From Stakelama portus (GTDB taxonomy: Bacteria; Pseudomonadota; Alphaproteobacteria; Sphingomonadales; Sphingomonadaceae): a stretch of 64,000 nucleotides of DNA. Location of the stretch: assembly GCF_003171655.1 (NCBI RefSeq), contig NZ_QFZL01000003.1:186001-250000 (forward strand), given 5' to 3'. Both the position numbers and the translations under genes were made by a program. Shown piece after piece: positions 1 to 9,804 of the stretch (positions within the stretch are counted from its first letter, which is position 1; the number at the start of each line of letters is the position of its first letter). The notes under the pieces are model-generated. The model worked only from the letters and a program-made list of their open reading frames with translations. It was not told the origin of the DNA and searched no databases.

Positions 1-486
1 GCAAAGCACCAGTCGATTTTCGAACCGCTCGAACTTGCCCGGCTGCTCGATGCCCCGGCGGTGGTGATGAAAAAGGAACTGACGCGCATACCCGTCTGGG
101 GCTGGTGCGCGCGCCGCTATGGCGTCATCGCCGTCGATCGCAAGGCTTCGGCCAAGGCATTGCGCGGTATGATGCGCGAGGCGCAGGCAGCGCTGGCGGG
201 CGGGCGTTCGGTGATGATCTTTCCCGAAGGCACGCGCGTCGCCCCGGGCGAGGCACCCCGGCTGCAATCGGGCTTTGCCGGTCTGTACCGGATGCTGGGG
301 CTGCCGGTCGTGCCGGTAGCGGTGCAAAGCGGCCATGTCTGGCCCAGAAACGGGCCGATGCGCCCCGGAGTGGTTACGATGCGCTTTGGCGAGCCGATCC
401 CGCCCGGCCTGCCCCGCCCCGAAATCGAAGCGCGCGTCCATGCCGGGATCAACGTGTTCGAAACTGCCGGCCCGCCCGAAGCCTAA
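1..486 (+). CDS. plsC: 1-acyl-sn-glycerol-3-phosphate acyltransferase (PlsC family), 5' end missing
   Basis: The reading frame is open from base 1, so the start lies upstream and 161 residues are visible. The fragment opens with KHQS, the subfamily form of the acyltransferase NHxxxxD/HxxxxE motif I, and carries motif III as FPEGTR at fragment residues 74-79, followed by the P-V-V-P-V-A hydrophobic strand (motif IV). The family transfers an acyl chain to lysophosphatidate at the cytoplasmic membrane. The N-terminal membrane anchor must be outside the window. Its stop overlaps by a few bases the stop of the convergent tyrA. Family is sure; exact acyl acceptor is inferred. Confidence 0.9.
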   Translation, partial: AKHQSIFEPLELARLLDAPAVVMKKELTRIPVWGWCARRYGVIAVDRKASAKALRGMMREAQAALAGGRSVMIFPEGTRVAPGEAPRLQSGFAGLYRMLGLPVVPVAVQSGHVWPRNGPMRPGVVTMRFGEPIPPGLPRPEIEARVHAGINVFETAGPPEA

Positions 487-1391
487 TCGTGCGAGCGCCC
501 GAAATCGGGCCGCGCATCGTCCTGTCCTTCCTCGAGGATGCTGCGCCGGATCGCGCGGGTGCGCGTGAACAGTTCGAACAATTCGTCGCCCTTGCCCCAG
601 CGGATCGCGCGCTGCAGCGCCGACAGATCCTCCGAAAAACGCTGGAGCATGTCGAGCACCGCTTCCTTGTTCGACAGGAACACGTCGCGCCACATCGTCG
701 GATCGGACGCGGCGATGCGCGTGAAATCGCGAAAGCCACCCGCCGAATATTTGATCACTTCGGATCGCGTGACTTCCTCAAGATCCGATGCCGTGCCGAC
801 GATCGTATAGGCGATCAGGTGCGGCAAATGGCTGGTCACCGCGAGCACGCGATCATGATGATCGGGCGCCATCATTTCGATTTCGGCACCCAGCCGACGC
901 CAGAATTCGCACACGCGCTCGACCGCCAGCGGATCGGCGCCTTCGGGGGGCGTCACGATGCACCAGCGATGCTGGAACAGCGTGGCAAAGCCGGATTCGG
1001 GGCCGCTGTTTTCGGTACCCGCCACCGGGTGCGCGGGGATAACCCTGGCTTGCGGCAACGCTGCCATCAGCTGCGCGGCGACGCTTTCCTTGCACGATCC
1101 GACATCGCTGACCACCGCGTCGGGCGGCAGATCGGCGGCGATTTCCCCGGCCGCCGCGCCCATTGCGCCCACCGGAACACAGAAGATCACCAGATCGGCA
1201 TCGGTAACCGCCGCGCCGCCGCTGTCGGCGATATCGTCGCACAGGCCGATCGCCTGCGCCGTCACGCGCACTTGCGGGTCGGCGTCATATCCCGTCACCC
1301 GGACGCTCGGCATATATTTGGCCACGGCTCGCGCGATCGACGACCCGATCAGGCCCAGCCCGATAATGGTGACACGCGAAAAAGGCAGCAT
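483..1391 (-). CDS. tyrA: Prephenate/arogenate dehydrogenase
   Basis: 302-residue NAD(P)-dependent dehydrogenase of tyrosine synthesis, oxidatively decarboxylating prephenate or arogenate. The N-terminal Rossmann fingerprint GLGLIG lies at about residues 11-16, the substrate segment HPVAGTENSG is mid-protein, and SHLPHLIAY marks the helical dimerisation domain typical of TyrA. There is no fused chorismate mutase or ACT domain. The ATG at 1391 overlaps the hisC stop as TGATG; a GTG at 1394 is an alternative start. It is the second gene of a hisC-tyrA operon, sensible because both act at the aminotransfer/dehydrogenase end of aromatic and histidine synthesis. Which of prephenate or arogenate is preferred cannot be read from sequence. 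Confidence 0.93.
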   Translation of the reverse strand: MLPFSRVTIIGLGLIGSSIARAVAKYMPSVRVTGYDADPQVRVTAQAIGLCDDIADSGGAAVTDADLVIFCVPVGAMGAAAGEIAADLPPDAVVSDVGSCKESVAAQLMAALPQARVIPAHPVAGTENSGPESGFATLFQHRWCIVTPPEGADPLAVERVCEFWRRLGAEIEMMAPDHHDRVLAVTSHLPHLIAYTIVGTASDLEEVTRSEVIKYSAGGFRDFTRIAASDPTMWRDVFLSNKEAVLDMLQRFSEDLSALQRAIRWGKGDELFELFTRTRAIRRSILEEGQDDARPDFGRSHD

Positions 1392-2485
1392 CACCCGCTC
1401 ACAATCTCGCGAAGCGCCGCGGTGATGCCGACCATGTCTTCTTCAGTGCCGATGGTAATGCGCAGCCCGTGGGGCAATCCCTGCCCGGGCAGCCAGCGGA
1501 CGATATAACCGCGCTCCATCAGCGCATGATATGCCTGTTCGGCAGTCACGCGCCCTTCGAACAGCACCAGCGAGAAATTGGCTCGCGACGGCACCGCGCG
1601 CAGCCCGGCATTGCCCATGCTCGCGACCTGGTCCTCGAACCAGCGCAGCCATTTGGCGTTGTGGTCCCGGCTCGCCGTGACGAAATCCTGCGATTCGAGT
1701 GCGGCGATCGCGGCATGCTGGCCGGCGGTCGTCACATTGAACGGCGCACGGATGCGGTGCAGCGCATCGATGATCGCCGCCGATGCATAGCCCCAGCCGA
1801 TCCGTTCGGCGGCGAGGCCATAGATTTTGGAGAAGGTCCGCGTCACCAGCACATTGGGCGCGTCGATGGCGAGCTCCATCCCGCCATCCTCCTCCGATGC
1901 GTCGAGATATTCGGCATAGGCCTGATCGAGCACAAGCAGCACATCGCTCGGCAACCCGGCGTGGAGCCGCATCACTTCGCTGTGCGGCATGAAGGTGCCG
2001 GTGGGATTGTTCGGATTGGCGACGAACACCACCCGCGTCTTGTCAGTGACACAGCCAAGCAGCGCATCGACATCGGTCGCATAGTCCTTGTCCGGCGCAA
2101 TCACCGGAGTCGCGCCGACGCGCCGCGCGGCGATATCATACACTGCAAAGCCATAGCGGACATAAATGATCTCGTCGCCCGGACCGGCAAAGGCACCGGC
2201 GGCAAGGTGCAGGACTTCATCCGATCCGGTGCCATAAATGACGCGCGCGGGATCGAGGCCATAGCGCGCCGCAATCGCTTCGCGCAGCGCCGCCGCCGAT
2301 GCGTCGGGATAGCGTTCGAGGCTGGCATGCGCCGCGTCGAAGGCAGCACGCGCCGCTGGCGGCGTACCCAGCGGGTTCTCGTTCGACGAAAGCTTGGTCG
2401 CCTTCGCGCCACCATCGGTGGTCGAGCGGCCGGGCACATAGGGGGCGATGCCCATGATCCAGGGCTTGGGAGCGGGTGCGTTCAT
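1391..2485 (-). CDS. hisC: Histidinol-phosphate aminotransferase
   Basis: 364-residue class II/I fold PLP aminotransferase. Features seen: SSNENPLG near the N-terminus, NPNNPTGT in the middle, and the Schiff-base lysine K220 in [10 protein letters not shown], followed by the phosphate-binding ERIGWG. The frame stays open about 100 codons further upstream, but only the ATG at 2485 (protein starting MNAPAPKPW) gives the family length, and the extra stretch would overlap the divergent amine oxidase gene. In alphaproteobacteria this enzyme often also transaminates aromatic keto acids, which fits its coupling to tyrA directly downstream (1-nt overlap); that dual role is inference. Confidence 0.93.
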   Translation of the reverse strand: MNAPAPKPWIMGIAPYVPGRSTTDGGAKATKLSSNENPLGTPPAARAAFDAAHASLERYPDASAAALREAIAARYGLDPARVIYGTGSDEVLHLAAGAFAGPGDEIIYVRYGFAVYDIAARRVGATPVIAPDKDYATDVDALLGCVTDKTRVVFVANPNNPTGTFMPHSEVMRLHAGLPSDVLLVLDQAYAEYLDASEEDGGMELAIDAPNVLVTRTFSKIYGLAAERIGWGYASAAIIDALHRIRAPFNVTTAGQHAAIAALESQDFVTASRDHNAKWLRWFEDQVASMGNAGLRAVPSRANFSLVLFEGRVTAEQAYHALMERGYIVRWLPGQGLPHGLRITIGTEEDMVGITAALREIVSG

Positions 2486-2567
2486 GCGCGGCGGATTGGC
2501 CGAACGCTTACCGGATAGCAAGGTGCGGACGTTATTGCGCTCTCCCGAGAGGAGATCGAGAGGGGCA

Positions 2568-4130
2568 ATGCGGGGAAGTGGAGGCATCTGGCGCGCGCTG
2601 TCACAGGCGCGGCGCGACAATCTTGCCGACTCGGGCGAAGCCGTACCGACACGCGAATCGCCCGCGACGACGCGGCGTGCGTTGCTGGCCGCGATCGCCG
2701 CGACCGGCGCGGTCGGTGCCATGGCGGCGCTTCCGCGCGCCAGCCGCGCCTTTGCGGGCGGGCGAGTCGCAATCATCGGCGGCGGCATGGCGGGGCTTTC
2801 GGCGCTGCACCGGCTGACCGCGGCGGGAATCGACGCGCATCTTTATGAAGCGGGCGGGCGACTCGGCGGGCGCATGTTCACGCGCCGTCCCCGCGACGGC
2901 GGCCCGGCATTCGAAGAGGGCGCCCAGCTGGTCAATACCGACCATGAAGATATGCACGCATTGCTGCGCGAATTCGGCATCGCGCTGATCGACCGCAAGC
3001 CCGCCGCGCATGAAACGCTGGTGATGGCGGGCGGCAAGCCGGTTCCCCAGGATCGGCTGGCCGAGGCACTGCGCCCCATCGCCGCACAGATCGGCGCCGA
3101 TGCCGACCGGCTGGACAAGGATTATGGCGCGGTCGCCCCGGCGCTCGACCGGCTGTCGATCGCGCAATATCTCGATCTGCACCGCGCGCTTGTGCCGCAT
3201 CCCTGGGTCCGCCGCCTGCTCGAAGCGACCAGCCGCACCGAATATGGTGTCGAACCCGATGCCGCTTCGGCGCTCGGCCTGATCTTCAACCTGCCGACCG
3301 TCGATGGCCGCCGAGTCGAAATATTGGGCGGCGCCGACGAGCGTTACGTGGTCGAAGGTGGCAGCAGCGCACTGATCGACGCCATGGCCACACGCCATGC
3401 CGCGCGGATCGAAACCGGGCGCAGGCTGGTGCGAATCGCACGCAAGGGCACGGCGCTACAGCTCCATTTCGCCGATGGTTCGCGCGAAAGCGCCGAAAGC
3501 GCGATCGTCGCGCTGCCCGCCGGGATCGCCGGGCGCATCGATTATGCCGCGCCGATCCCGCCCGAATGGCATGGCTTTCACAAGGCAATCGCGCTCGGCT
3601 GCAACGAAAAGGTCCAGGTCGCGACATCGGCCGCGCCCGGTGCGCAGCTCTGCGGCAGCGGCGGCGAAGTGTGGCAGACCGATGCGGGCGCCGGCTGGTC
3701 TCAGGGCTGGGACGGGTCGGTGCATCGCAAACAGGGCGTTTCGCCGGTCTGGACCTGGTATCTGGGTGGCGGCGAAGCACTGTCGCGCAGCAAGGCGCCA
3801 CGCGATCAGGCGAACAGCTTCGCCGATGCCGTCGCCGCGCAACTGCCCGAACTGGCGCCGCACAACCGGCTCGTCCGCCGCACCGCATGGCATCGCAACC
3901 CGCTGATCGGCGGCGGTTACGTCAATTATGCGCCCGGCGTGCTCACACGCTATGGCAAGCTGCTGTGGATCGAAGGGTCCGAGCATCTTCATTTCGACAG
4001 CGGCCGCATCCAGTTTGCGGGCGAACATCTGTCCGACGCATTCCCGGGATATATGAACGGCGCGGCACAGACCGGGCGGATGGCCGCCGAAGCGCTGATC
4101 GACGGGGGCATGCGCGGCGCGACAGCCTGA
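2568..4130 (+). CDS. Tat-exported flavin amine oxidase family protein
   Basis: 520 residues from the ATG at 2568, which has a GAGAGGGG ribosome site just upstream; the frame is open 40 codons further up but that would run into hisC. A twin-arginine signal (TTRRALLAA at 34-42 and a hydrophobic stretch to about 60) precedes a dinucleotide-binding GGGMAG (71-76) and an [12 protein letters not shown] clasp, the hallmark of monoamine-oxidase-like flavoproteins. Near the C-terminus [17 protein letters not shown] is the conserved second FAD contact. Export of a folded flavoprotein by Tat to the periplasm is consistent. Substrate unknown; MAO-fold members include amine oxidases and carotenoid desaturase relatives. 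Confidence 0.85.
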   Translation: MRGSGGIWRALSQARRDNLADSGEAVPTRESPATTRRALLAAIAATGAVGAMAALPRASRAFAGGRVAIIGGGMAGLSALHRLTAAGIDAHLYEAGGRLGGRMFTRRPRDGGPAFEEGAQLVNTDHEDMHALLREFGIALIDRKPAAHETLVMAGGKPVPQDRLAEALRPIAAQIGADADRLDKDYGAVAPALDRLSIAQYLDLHRALVPHPWVRRLLEATSRTEYGVEPDAASALGLIFNLPTVDGRRVEILGGADERYVVEGGSSALIDAMATRHAARIETGRRLVRIARKGTALQLHFADGSRESAESAIVALPAGIAGRIDYAAPIPPEWHGFHKAIALGCNEKVQVATSAAPGAQLCGSGGEVWQTDAGAGWSQGWDGSVHRKQGVSPVWTWYLGGGEALSRSKAPRDQANSFADAVAAQLPELAPHNRLVRRTAWHRNPLIGGGYVNYAPGVLTRYGKLLWIEGSEHLHFDSGRIQFAGEHLSDAFPGYMNGAAQTGRMAAEALIDGGMRGATA

Positions 4131-4175
4131 TACGCACCGCTTGAACGGCGTCGCTTCGCGTCCTAACGCACCGCC

Positions 4176-5300
4176 ATGTCCGACGACGCGCGTTTTGGCC
4201 TCGGCCGCACCGTGAAGCTGCCGGGGCCGCTCAGGCTCGATGGCGGTGCCATGCTGGCACCCGTCGAAATCGCGTATGAAACCTATGGCACGCTGGCACC
4301 CGATGGCGGCAATGCGATCCTGGTCTGCCACGCGCTGACCGGCGACCAGCATGTCGCGTCCGAACATCCGCGCACCGGCAAGCCGGGTTGGTGGTCGCGT
4401 GTCGTCGGCCCCGACAAGCCGATCGATACGAACCGGTTCTTCGTCATCTGCGCCAATGTGCTGGGCAGTTGCATGGGATCGTCCGGCCCGGCGAGCATCG
4501 ATCCGGAGACCAGCGCGCCCTATGCCATGGCATTTCCGGTGATCACCATCCGCGACATGGTGCGCGCCCAGGCGATGCTGCTCGATCATCTCGGCATCGG
4601 GCGGCTGTTCGCGGTGGTCGGCGGATCGATGGGCGGCATGCAGGCGCTCAGCTGGACCGCGACCTATCCCGAACGCGTTGCCTCCGCCGTCGTCATCGCC
4701 TCGACTGCGCGCCATTCGGCGCAGAATATCGCCTTTCACGAAGTCGGGCGTCAGGCCGTGATGGCCGATCCGCGCTGGTCGAACGGCGATTATTACGCAT
4801 CGGGCGAAGGGCCGAGCGCGGGGCTCGCGGTCGCGCGGATGGCGGCGCACATCACCTATCTTTCCGAAGCGGGCCTGACCGAGAAATTCGGGCGCAAGCT
4901 GCAGGGGCGCGATGCCAAGACCTTCGGCTTCGACGCCGATTTCCAGGTCGAAAGCTATCTTCGCTATCAGGGGATCAGCTTCACCGACCGGTTCGACGCC
5001 AATAGCTATCTCTATATCACCCGCGCGATGGATTATTTCGACCTCGCCGAAGAGCATGGCGGACTGCTTGCCAACGCCTTCCGCCACAGCGGTACGCGAT
5101 TCTGCGTCGTCAGCTTCGATACCGACTGGCTCTATCCCACGTCCGAATCGCGCGCCGTGGTGCGCGCGCTCAACGCGGCGGCGGCAGCGGCGAGCTTCGT
5201 CGAACTGAGCTCGCCCTTTGGTCACGACGCCTTCCTGCTGGAAAATGCCGAGCTTGCGCGCGTGATCGACGGGTTCCTGCGCGCGGGGGAAAGCCGGTGA
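4176..5300 (+). CDS. metX: Homoserine O-acetyltransferase (MetX type)
   Basis: 374-residue alpha/beta-hydrolase acyltransferase that activates homoserine for methionine synthesis. The nucleophile is S151 in GGSMGGMQ; the DTDWLYP and GHDAFLLE segments supply the Asp and His of the triad. Length and the MetX signature HALTGDQH near residue 50 fit the family. It lies 45 nt after the amine oxidase gene and overlaps metW by GTGA, the usual alphaproteobacterial metX-metW pair. The acyl donor may be acetyl- or succinyl-CoA, since MetX proteins paired with MetW are sometimes succinyltransferases. The 45-nt leader is too short to hold a SAM riboswitch. Confidence 0.95.
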   Translation: MSDDARFGLGRTVKLPGPLRLDGGAMLAPVEIAYETYGTLAPDGGNAILVCHALTGDQHVASEHPRTGKPGWWSRVVGPDKPIDTNRFFVICANVLGSCMGSSGPASIDPETSAPYAMAFPVITIRDMVRAQAMLLDHLGIGRLFAVVGGSMGGMQALSWTATYPERVASAVVIASTARHSAQNIAFHEVGRQAVMADPRWSNGDYYASGEGPSAGLAVARMAAHITYLSEAGLTEKFGRKLQGRDAKTFGFDADFQVESYLRYQGISFTDRFDANSYLYITRAMDYFDLAEEHGGLLANAFRHSGTRFCVVSFDTDWLYPTSESRAVVRALNAAAAAASFVELSSPFGHDAFLLENAELARVIDGFLRAGESR

Positions 5301-5887
5301 GCCAGCTTCGCCCCGACCTTGCGATCATCGCCGACAATGTCTCGCCGGGCAGCCGCGTGCTCGATGTCGGCTGCGGCGACGGCGCGCTGATGGCGGCATT
5401 GCGCGACCAGCGGCAATGCGACGCACGCGGGCTGGAGATCGACGGCGGCAATGTCGCCGCCGCAATGGCACGCGGGCTTTCGGTGGTTCAGGGCGATGCC
5501 GACACCGATCTTGCCGATTATCCCGACGCCGCGTTCGATTATGCGATCCTCAGCCAGACGCTGCAGACGACGCGGCATCCCGACCTGGTGCTCGAACATC
5601 TGCTGCGGATCGGGCGGCGGGCGTTCGTATCCTTCCCCAATTTCGCGCATTGGCGGATGCGCGCATCGCTGTTGACGCATGGGCGGATGCCGATCACGCG
5701 CCAGCTTCCGCTGCGCTGGTACGACACGCCCAATATCCACCATCTGTCGATCGACGATTTCCGCGATTTCCTGAAGACGCGCGGGATCACTGTCGAAGGT
5801 TGCTGGTTCCTTGCCGGTGAGCGGCGGCGCGGTTCGACGATGGCGAACCTGCTCGCCGCGCACGCAGTGTTCCTGCTCCGGCGATAG
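5297..5887 (+). CDS. metW: Methionine biosynthesis protein MetW
   Basis: 196-residue class I SAM-methyltransferase-fold protein. The SAM-binding motif I is VLDVGCGDG (residues 21-29) and [10 protein letters not shown] is a MetW signature. The GTG start overlaps the metX stop (GTGA), indicating translational coupling. MetW is known to act together with MetX for full homoserine acyltransferase activity; no methyl transfer activity is established for it. Compared with other methyltransferases the acceptor-binding region is short. Call is firm, mechanism is from the family. Confidence 0.94.
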   Translation: MSQLRPDLAIIADNVSPGSRVLDVGCGDGALMAALRDQRQCDARGLEIDGGNVAAAMARGLSVVQGDADTDLADYPDAAFDYAILSQTLQTTRHPDLVLEHLLRIGRRAFVSFPNFAHWRMRASLLTHGRMPITRQLPLRWYDTPNIHHLSIDDFRDFLKTRGITVEGCWFLAGERRRGSTMANLLAAHAVFLLRR

Positions 5888-5896
5888 GAGGCGATG

Positions 5897-6760
5897 ATGG
5901 CAGAACGACAGGTAAAGGCGCTGCATGGCGCCTATCGCGACGATATCGGCGATCTGGTGACGCGCCGCCCGGTGCCCGGACCCGGCCTCGACCGGATCGG
6001 CGCGTTCCTGTTCCTCAATCACCATGGCCCGCAACGCTATCCGCCGAACAATCGCGGCCTGCCGTTCGGCCCGCACCCGCATCGCGGTTTCGAAACCGTC
6101 ACCTTCATCCTCGACGGCGAACTGGCGCATGCCGATTCGGCGGGGCATGAAAGCGTGATCCGCGCGGGCGGCATCCAGTGGATGACCGCGGGCAAGGGCG
6201 TGGTTCATGCCGAACTCTCCCCCGCGAGTTTCAAGGCGCAGGGCGGGCCGATGGAAATCCTTCAGCTCTGGGTCAATCTTCCCGCCCGCCTCAAAATGAC
6301 CGAGCCGCGCTATATCGGCGCGCAGGCCGATGCGATCCCCGACGTCGCGACCGACACCGGCGCGACAGTGCATCTCGTTTCCGGCACCTATGGCGGCGCG
6401 ACCGGCCCGGTCGATTCGCTGACCGGCGTGTTTCTGAGCTGGGTCGAGATCGCGGCGGGCGGATCGGTGACGTTCGACGGCCTGTCGGGCCGCGACGTGT
6501 TCCTCTATGCTGCACGCGGCGATGTGGCAGTGGCGGGAGCGGCGATACCGCAATTCTCGCTCGCCGAACTTGGCGAGGGCGACACCGTGACGATCGGCGC
6601 CGACGCGCCTGCGCTGATCCTGTTCGGCCATGCCGATCCGATCGACGAGCCGGTCGTCGCGCACGGCCCCTTCGTGATGAACAGCGCCGACGAAATTCGT
6701 CAGGCCTATCGCGATTATCAGGCCGGGCTGTTCGGCAACGCCCGGATCGTCGAGGCCTAG
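5897..6760 (+). CDS. Pirin family protein
   Basis: 287-residue bicupin. The N-terminal cupin has the metal-binding histidines in HPHRGFETVTF and the conserved GGIQWMTAGKGVVHAE segment; the second cupin has lost the metal ligands, as usual in pirins. A strong AGGAGG at 5886-5891 sits 5 nt before the ATG at 5897 and only 2 nt before an ATG at 5894, so 5897 is preferred. Pirins are Fe-binding proteins; some are quercetinases, others regulators, so the substrate cannot be assigned. It follows metW by 9 nt and its stop overlaps the stop of the convergent DUF1206 gene. Confidence 0.9.
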   Translation: MAERQVKALHGAYRDDIGDLVTRRPVPGPGLDRIGAFLFLNHHGPQRYPPNNRGLPFGPHPHRGFETVTFILDGELAHADSAGHESVIRAGGIQWMTAGKGVVHAELSPASFKAQGGPMEILQLWVNLPARLKMTEPRYIGAQADAIPDVATDTGATVHLVSGTYGGATGPVDSLTGVFLSWVEIAAGGSVTFDGLSGRDVFLYAARGDVAVAGAAIPQFSLAELGEGDTVTIGADAPALILFGHADPIDEPVVAHGPFVMNSADEIRQAYRDYQAGLFGNARIVEA

Positions 6761-7548
6761 AAGAAAGCCGAACTCGCCTTGCGCAGCCGGTCGACCACAT
6801 TGGTCGCGCGGATCCGGCGATAACGCGCCATCACCAGGCTGAAGACACCGAAGGTCAGCAGCCCCAGCGCGACGCCATTATACAGCCACGCCGTCTCGCG
6901 CAGCGAATCGAGCGCGGCCTGAAAGCTGAGTTCCTCATGGCTTTCGCCGAAGGTGAAATCGAGCACCTGCCACGCCAGCGCCGCGAACACGGCGGCGCGG
7001 GCAGCATAACCGACGCGACCGATCACTTCGGTCCAGTGCGGCGCATCGGCGTCGAGCAGGTCCATGAACTTGCCGGTCGCGGCCTTCACGCCCTGATTGA
7101 CCGCCGCTCCGGCGAGGCCGAGCCCGACCACGAGCAACAATATCTCCCCGCCGGGCAGGCGCAGGATGCTTTCCGCCGCCTGGGTGCCGCCATTGCCTGC
7201 ATCGCCACCCGAAAGCGCGATCTTCGTCGCCAGATAGGCAAGCACCAGATGGGCGATCCCGCTGGCGGCATGGCCAATCCGCTTGGCCAGCCCCCTGGCA
7301 TCCTCGCCATCGTCGCGAATGTCGATCGCCGCGCCATAGCTGCGAAAAATACCATAGCCGAACAGCCCGGCGGCAGTGAGCAACAGCAAGGGCGTGCCCA
7401 GCGGCATGTCGCGTATGTCGGCCAGAACGCTCGCCGTGCCTTCGCTATGCCCGCTCGACAGCGTCAGATAGCCGATCAGGAAATAGACAAGCGCGCGCGC
7501 CAGATAGCCGATCCGCGCGAAAGTCTCGATCTTGACGACATTGTCCAT
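6757..7548 (-). CDS. DUF1206 family integral membrane protein
   Basis: 263 residues with six predicted membrane segments arranged as three repeated pairs; each unit begins with an R-x-G-Y-x-A-R-A-like sequence (RIGYLARALVYFLIG, then KRIGHAASG, then GRVGYAARA), the internal triplication that defines DUF1206. No catalytic motif is visible and the function of the family is unknown. The ATG at 7548 is preceded by a GGGAGAG ribosome site. It stands alone, facing the pirin gene. Confidence 0.88.
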   Translation of the reverse strand: MDNVVKIETFARIGYLARALVYFLIGYLTLSSGHSEGTASVLADIRDMPLGTPLLLLTAAGLFGYGIFRSYGAAIDIRDDGEDARGLAKRIGHAASGIAHLVLAYLATKIALSGGDAGNGGTQAAESILRLPGGEILLLVVGLGLAGAAVNQGVKAATGKFMDLLDADAPHWTEVIGRVGYAARAAVFAALAWQVLDFTFGESHEELSFQAALDSLRETAWLYNGVALGLLTFGVFSLVMARYRRIRATNVVDRLRKASSAFF

Positions 7549-7616
7549 CCGACGCTCTCCCGACCTGTTCCCAGCTCAGAGCGTTTGGCAGGCGCAACCG
7601 GTTCCGCCTGCGCCCC

Positions 7617-8789
7617 TCAGTCGTCGGGCGCGCGAAGGCGGCGGCGATCGAGCTGGCGCGTCAGGCACGAACGCTCCGCCGCTGCTTCCTTCAGACCATA
7701 GGCGAACAGATCGCGCATGAATGTCTGGTCGAACAGGTCGGGATCGGTCTCTGGAAAGTCCTCGCCGATCGCGCACAGCGCGAAACGATAGCCGTTGCGC
7801 GCGGCATAGCGGCGCACCTCGCCGATCGAACGCCGGTCGGCTTCGGTCAGCGCCGTGGTCAGCGACCGGCTCATGATCTCGAACGTGGTCGGTTCGGTCA
7901 CTTCGAAATGCGGCGTGATACGGCCATTATACAGCAACGTGATCTGGGCGCCGCGCGGCGCCGCCGCCGCTTCGTCGGCATCCAGCAACGCGCGCGGCAG
8001 CGTCAGAAAGCCGGACGTGACTCCGCCATCGACATGCATTTCAATAAATTGCCTGCCCCCGCCGGTGACTGCGATCGGCACCGGCGGAAACGCGCCCGGT
8101 ATGGCGGCCGAAGCGAGCAGCACCTGGCGAAACAGCGCCAGCTTGCGCGGATATGTGCTCGCGGCAATCGCGCCCATGTCCCAGACGACACCGCGCTGCG
8201 CATCCAGATTGGTGGTCATCACCAGCAGGCGTCGGCCCCTGGCATGTTCGCTTGCGATCTGCGCGAGCAGTTCGGGGGTGACATTGCGCGCGATCAGTTC
8301 GGCCAGCGGCGTGCTGTCGAGCAGGCTCGTCCCGCCCAGCAGGCCGCTCAGATATTGCGCGCGGTAAATGTCGCGGGCAGTGATGCCGGTATAGAATCGC
8401 TCCAGCGCATCGTCATAATCGCTGCCCAGAAAGGCAAAGGGCGCGATCAGCGCGCCGGTGCTGACGCCGGTGACGACCGTGAATTCGGGCCGCGTCCCCG
8501 CCCTGCTCCACCCCACCAGCAGGCCCGCCGAATAGGCGCCCTTGTCCGATCCTCCGGAAATGGCGAGCAGCCGGATCGGTTCGCCGCTTCGCGCCGCGGC
8601 CAGCGTGCGCTGCTGCCAGGCGGCGAAAGCATCGGCGTCGGCATCGGCCCAATATCGAATGGGTTCGCCGGGGATCGCCTGTGCATCGGCCTGATCCGAC
8701 GCGCTGTGCGGCACCCGGTCAGGCCATGCGGCCGCACAACCGCCCGATGTGAGCGCCAGCAGAAGAGCGGGAAATACGCGTTTCAGCAC
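7617..8789 (-). CDS. Patatin-like phospholipase family protein, exported
   Basis: 390 residues from a GTG start. An N-terminal export signal ends at a cysteine (C18, context LTSGGC), possibly a lipoprotein although the lipobox is not canonical. The patatin core is complete: the glycine-rich oxyanion loop ISGGSDKGAYSAG, the nucleophile elbow GVSTGA, and the DGG of the catalytic Asp (HVDGGVTSG). This predicts a Ser-Asp dyad lipid acyl hydrolase acting in the envelope. It lies 45 nt downstream of ssb on the same strand but is probably not functionally linked. Substrate unknown. Confidence 0.88.
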   Translation of the reverse strand: MLKRVFPALLLALTSGGCAAAWPDRVPHSASDQADAQAIPGEPIRYWADADADAFAAWQQRTLAAARSGEPIRLLAISGGSDKGAYSAGLLVGWSRAGTRPEFTVVTGVSTGALIAPFAFLGSDYDDALERFYTGITARDIYRAQYLSGLLGGTSLLDSTPLAELIARNVTPELLAQIASEHARGRRLLVMTTNLDAQRGVVWDMGAIAASTYPRKLALFRQVLLASAAIPGAFPPVPIAVTGGGRQFIEMHVDGGVTSGFLTLPRALLDADEAAAAPRGAQITLLYNGRITPHFEVTEPTTFEIMSRSLTTALTEADRRSIGEVRRYAARNGYRFALCAIGEDFPETDPDLFDQTFMRDLFAYGLKEAAAERSCLTRQLDRRRLRAPDD

Positions 8790-8834
8790 CGGCTGGCGAT
8801 CCTTGCACGGTCAGGGAACGATCGGGGGTCCCGA

Positions 8835-9377
8835 TCAGAAGGGAACGTCGTCGTCCAGATCGTCGGGGAAGTCGCTGCCGCCGCCAAAGCCGCCGCTGCC
8901 GCCCGAACGCGCCGATCCGCCGTCGTTGAACCCGCCGCCACGGCCCGAGGACTGGCCGGCGAAATCGCCGCCGCCGCCCCAATCGTCACGACCCGCGCCG
9001 CCGCCGCCGCCCTGGCCGCCACCGCCGGGCGAATCGAGCATCGTCAGCACGCTGTTGAAACCCTGCAGCACGACTTCGGTCGAATAGCGGTCGTTGCCCG
9101 ACTGGTCCTGCCATTTGCGCGTCTGGAGCTGGCCTTCGATATAGACCTTGCTGCCCTTGCGCAGAAAACGTTCGGCAACATTCGCCAGACCTTCGTTGAA
9201 GATCGCGACGCTGTGCCATTCGGTGCGCTCCTTGCGCTCGCCGGTGTTGCGATCCTTCCAGCTTTCCGACGTCGCGATGCGCAGGTTGCATACCTTGCCG
9301 CCGTTCTGGAACGTCCGGACCTCGGGATCGCGGCCGAGATTTCCGACGAGAATAACCTTGTTGACACTACCCGCCAT
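8835..9377 (-). CDS. ssb: Single-stranded DNA-binding protein
   Basis: 180 residues. The N-terminal OB fold begins [19 protein letters not shown] and includes the tetramer-core segments typical of SSB. A long Gly/Asp/Arg-rich linker follows (about residues 112-165), and the protein ends in the acidic tip DDLDDDVPF that recruits replication and repair partners. The ATG at 9377 has GGAG 7 nt upstream; an upstream in-frame start at 9395 would add six residues not seen in the family. Confidence 0.97.
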   Translation of the reverse strand: MAGSVNKVILVGNLGRDPEVRTFQNGGKVCNLRIATSESWKDRNTGERKERTEWHSVAIFNEGLANVAERFLRKGSKVYIEGQLQTRKWQDQSGNDRYSTEVVLQGFNSVLTMLDSPGGGGQGGGGGAGRDDWGGGGDFAGQSSGRGGGFNDGGSARSGGSGGFGGGSDFPDDLDDDVPF

Positions 9378-9468
9378 GAAGACTCCGCCTTGCAATCGAT
9401 GATATCAGGGGCGCGCGGAAACGCGCCTTGCCGCGCATCATGCGCGGTAAGGATCGGAGCTACTATCG

Positions 9469-9645
9469 ATGGCTGAAATCATCAACCTGAACCGCGCGAG
9501 AAAGCAGCGCGCCGCAGCAGCGAAAAAAGCGGTGGCGGAGGCCAATCGCGCCCGCTTTGGACGAACCAGGGCGCAGAAACAGGGCGATGCCGCCGAAATC
9601 GCCCGAATCAACCGCGCGATCGATGACGCCAGGCGCGAGGATTAG
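9469..9645 (+). CDS. DUF4169 family small protein
   Basis: 58-residue highly charged protein starting MAEIINLNRARKQRA, the signature of DUF4169, a short alphaproteobacterial family of unknown role. It is almost wholly predicted helix with Arg/Lys/Ala runs and ends DDARRED. An AAGGATCGGAG stretch upstream can serve as ribosome site. Its TAG stop is the first three bases of the inverted repeat that begins at 9643, so the repeat element has fixed the gene's 3' end. It is divergent from ssb. Confidence 0.8.
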   Translation: MAEIINLNRARKQRAAAAKKAVAEANRARFGRTRAQKQGDAAEIARINRAIDDARRED

Positions 9646-9804
9646 GTCGTGAACCCATAAACGACGCCGTCGAGGTTTGAGGCAAAATGGCTCAGCGCAA
9701 GGAGGCAGGGCGCAGGAATATGGCGATATTTCAAGGTCTGCCGACGCAGCGCCGGGCCATTTTGGTCAAATCCCTTCGGGACGCCGGAATGGGTTCACGA
9801 CCTA
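9643..9804. repeat. 162-bp fold-back (MITE-like) element with 16-bp terminal inverted repeats
   Basis: Bases 9643-9658 and 9789-9804 are perfect inverted copies (TAGGTCGTGAACCCAT). Inside, the two halves stay similar (for example GGCAAAATGGC against its complement GGGCCATTTTGGTC) and the centre 9717-9730 is the small hairpin AATAT-GGCG-ATATT, exactly at the midpoint. The whole unit is one long imperfect palindrome with no coding potential. The TAG at each end is the stop codon of the flanking convergent genes (DUF4169 and feoB). It could act as a bidirectional terminator or be a non-autonomous mobile element. No clear target-site duplication is visible. Confidence 0.75.

Noticed and set aside
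4131..4175. SAM riboswitch before metX
   Set aside because: Only 45 nt separate metX from the previous gene, and no conserved SAM-II or SAM-V elements are seen.
5222..6664. 480-codon minus-strand frame across metW and pirin
   Set aside because: Both plus-strand genes are unambiguous, and the minus frame has no family features.
9643..9804. Insertion sequence
   Set aside because: It has terminal inverted repeats but no room for a transposase and no clear target duplication, so it is listed as a fold-back repeat only.
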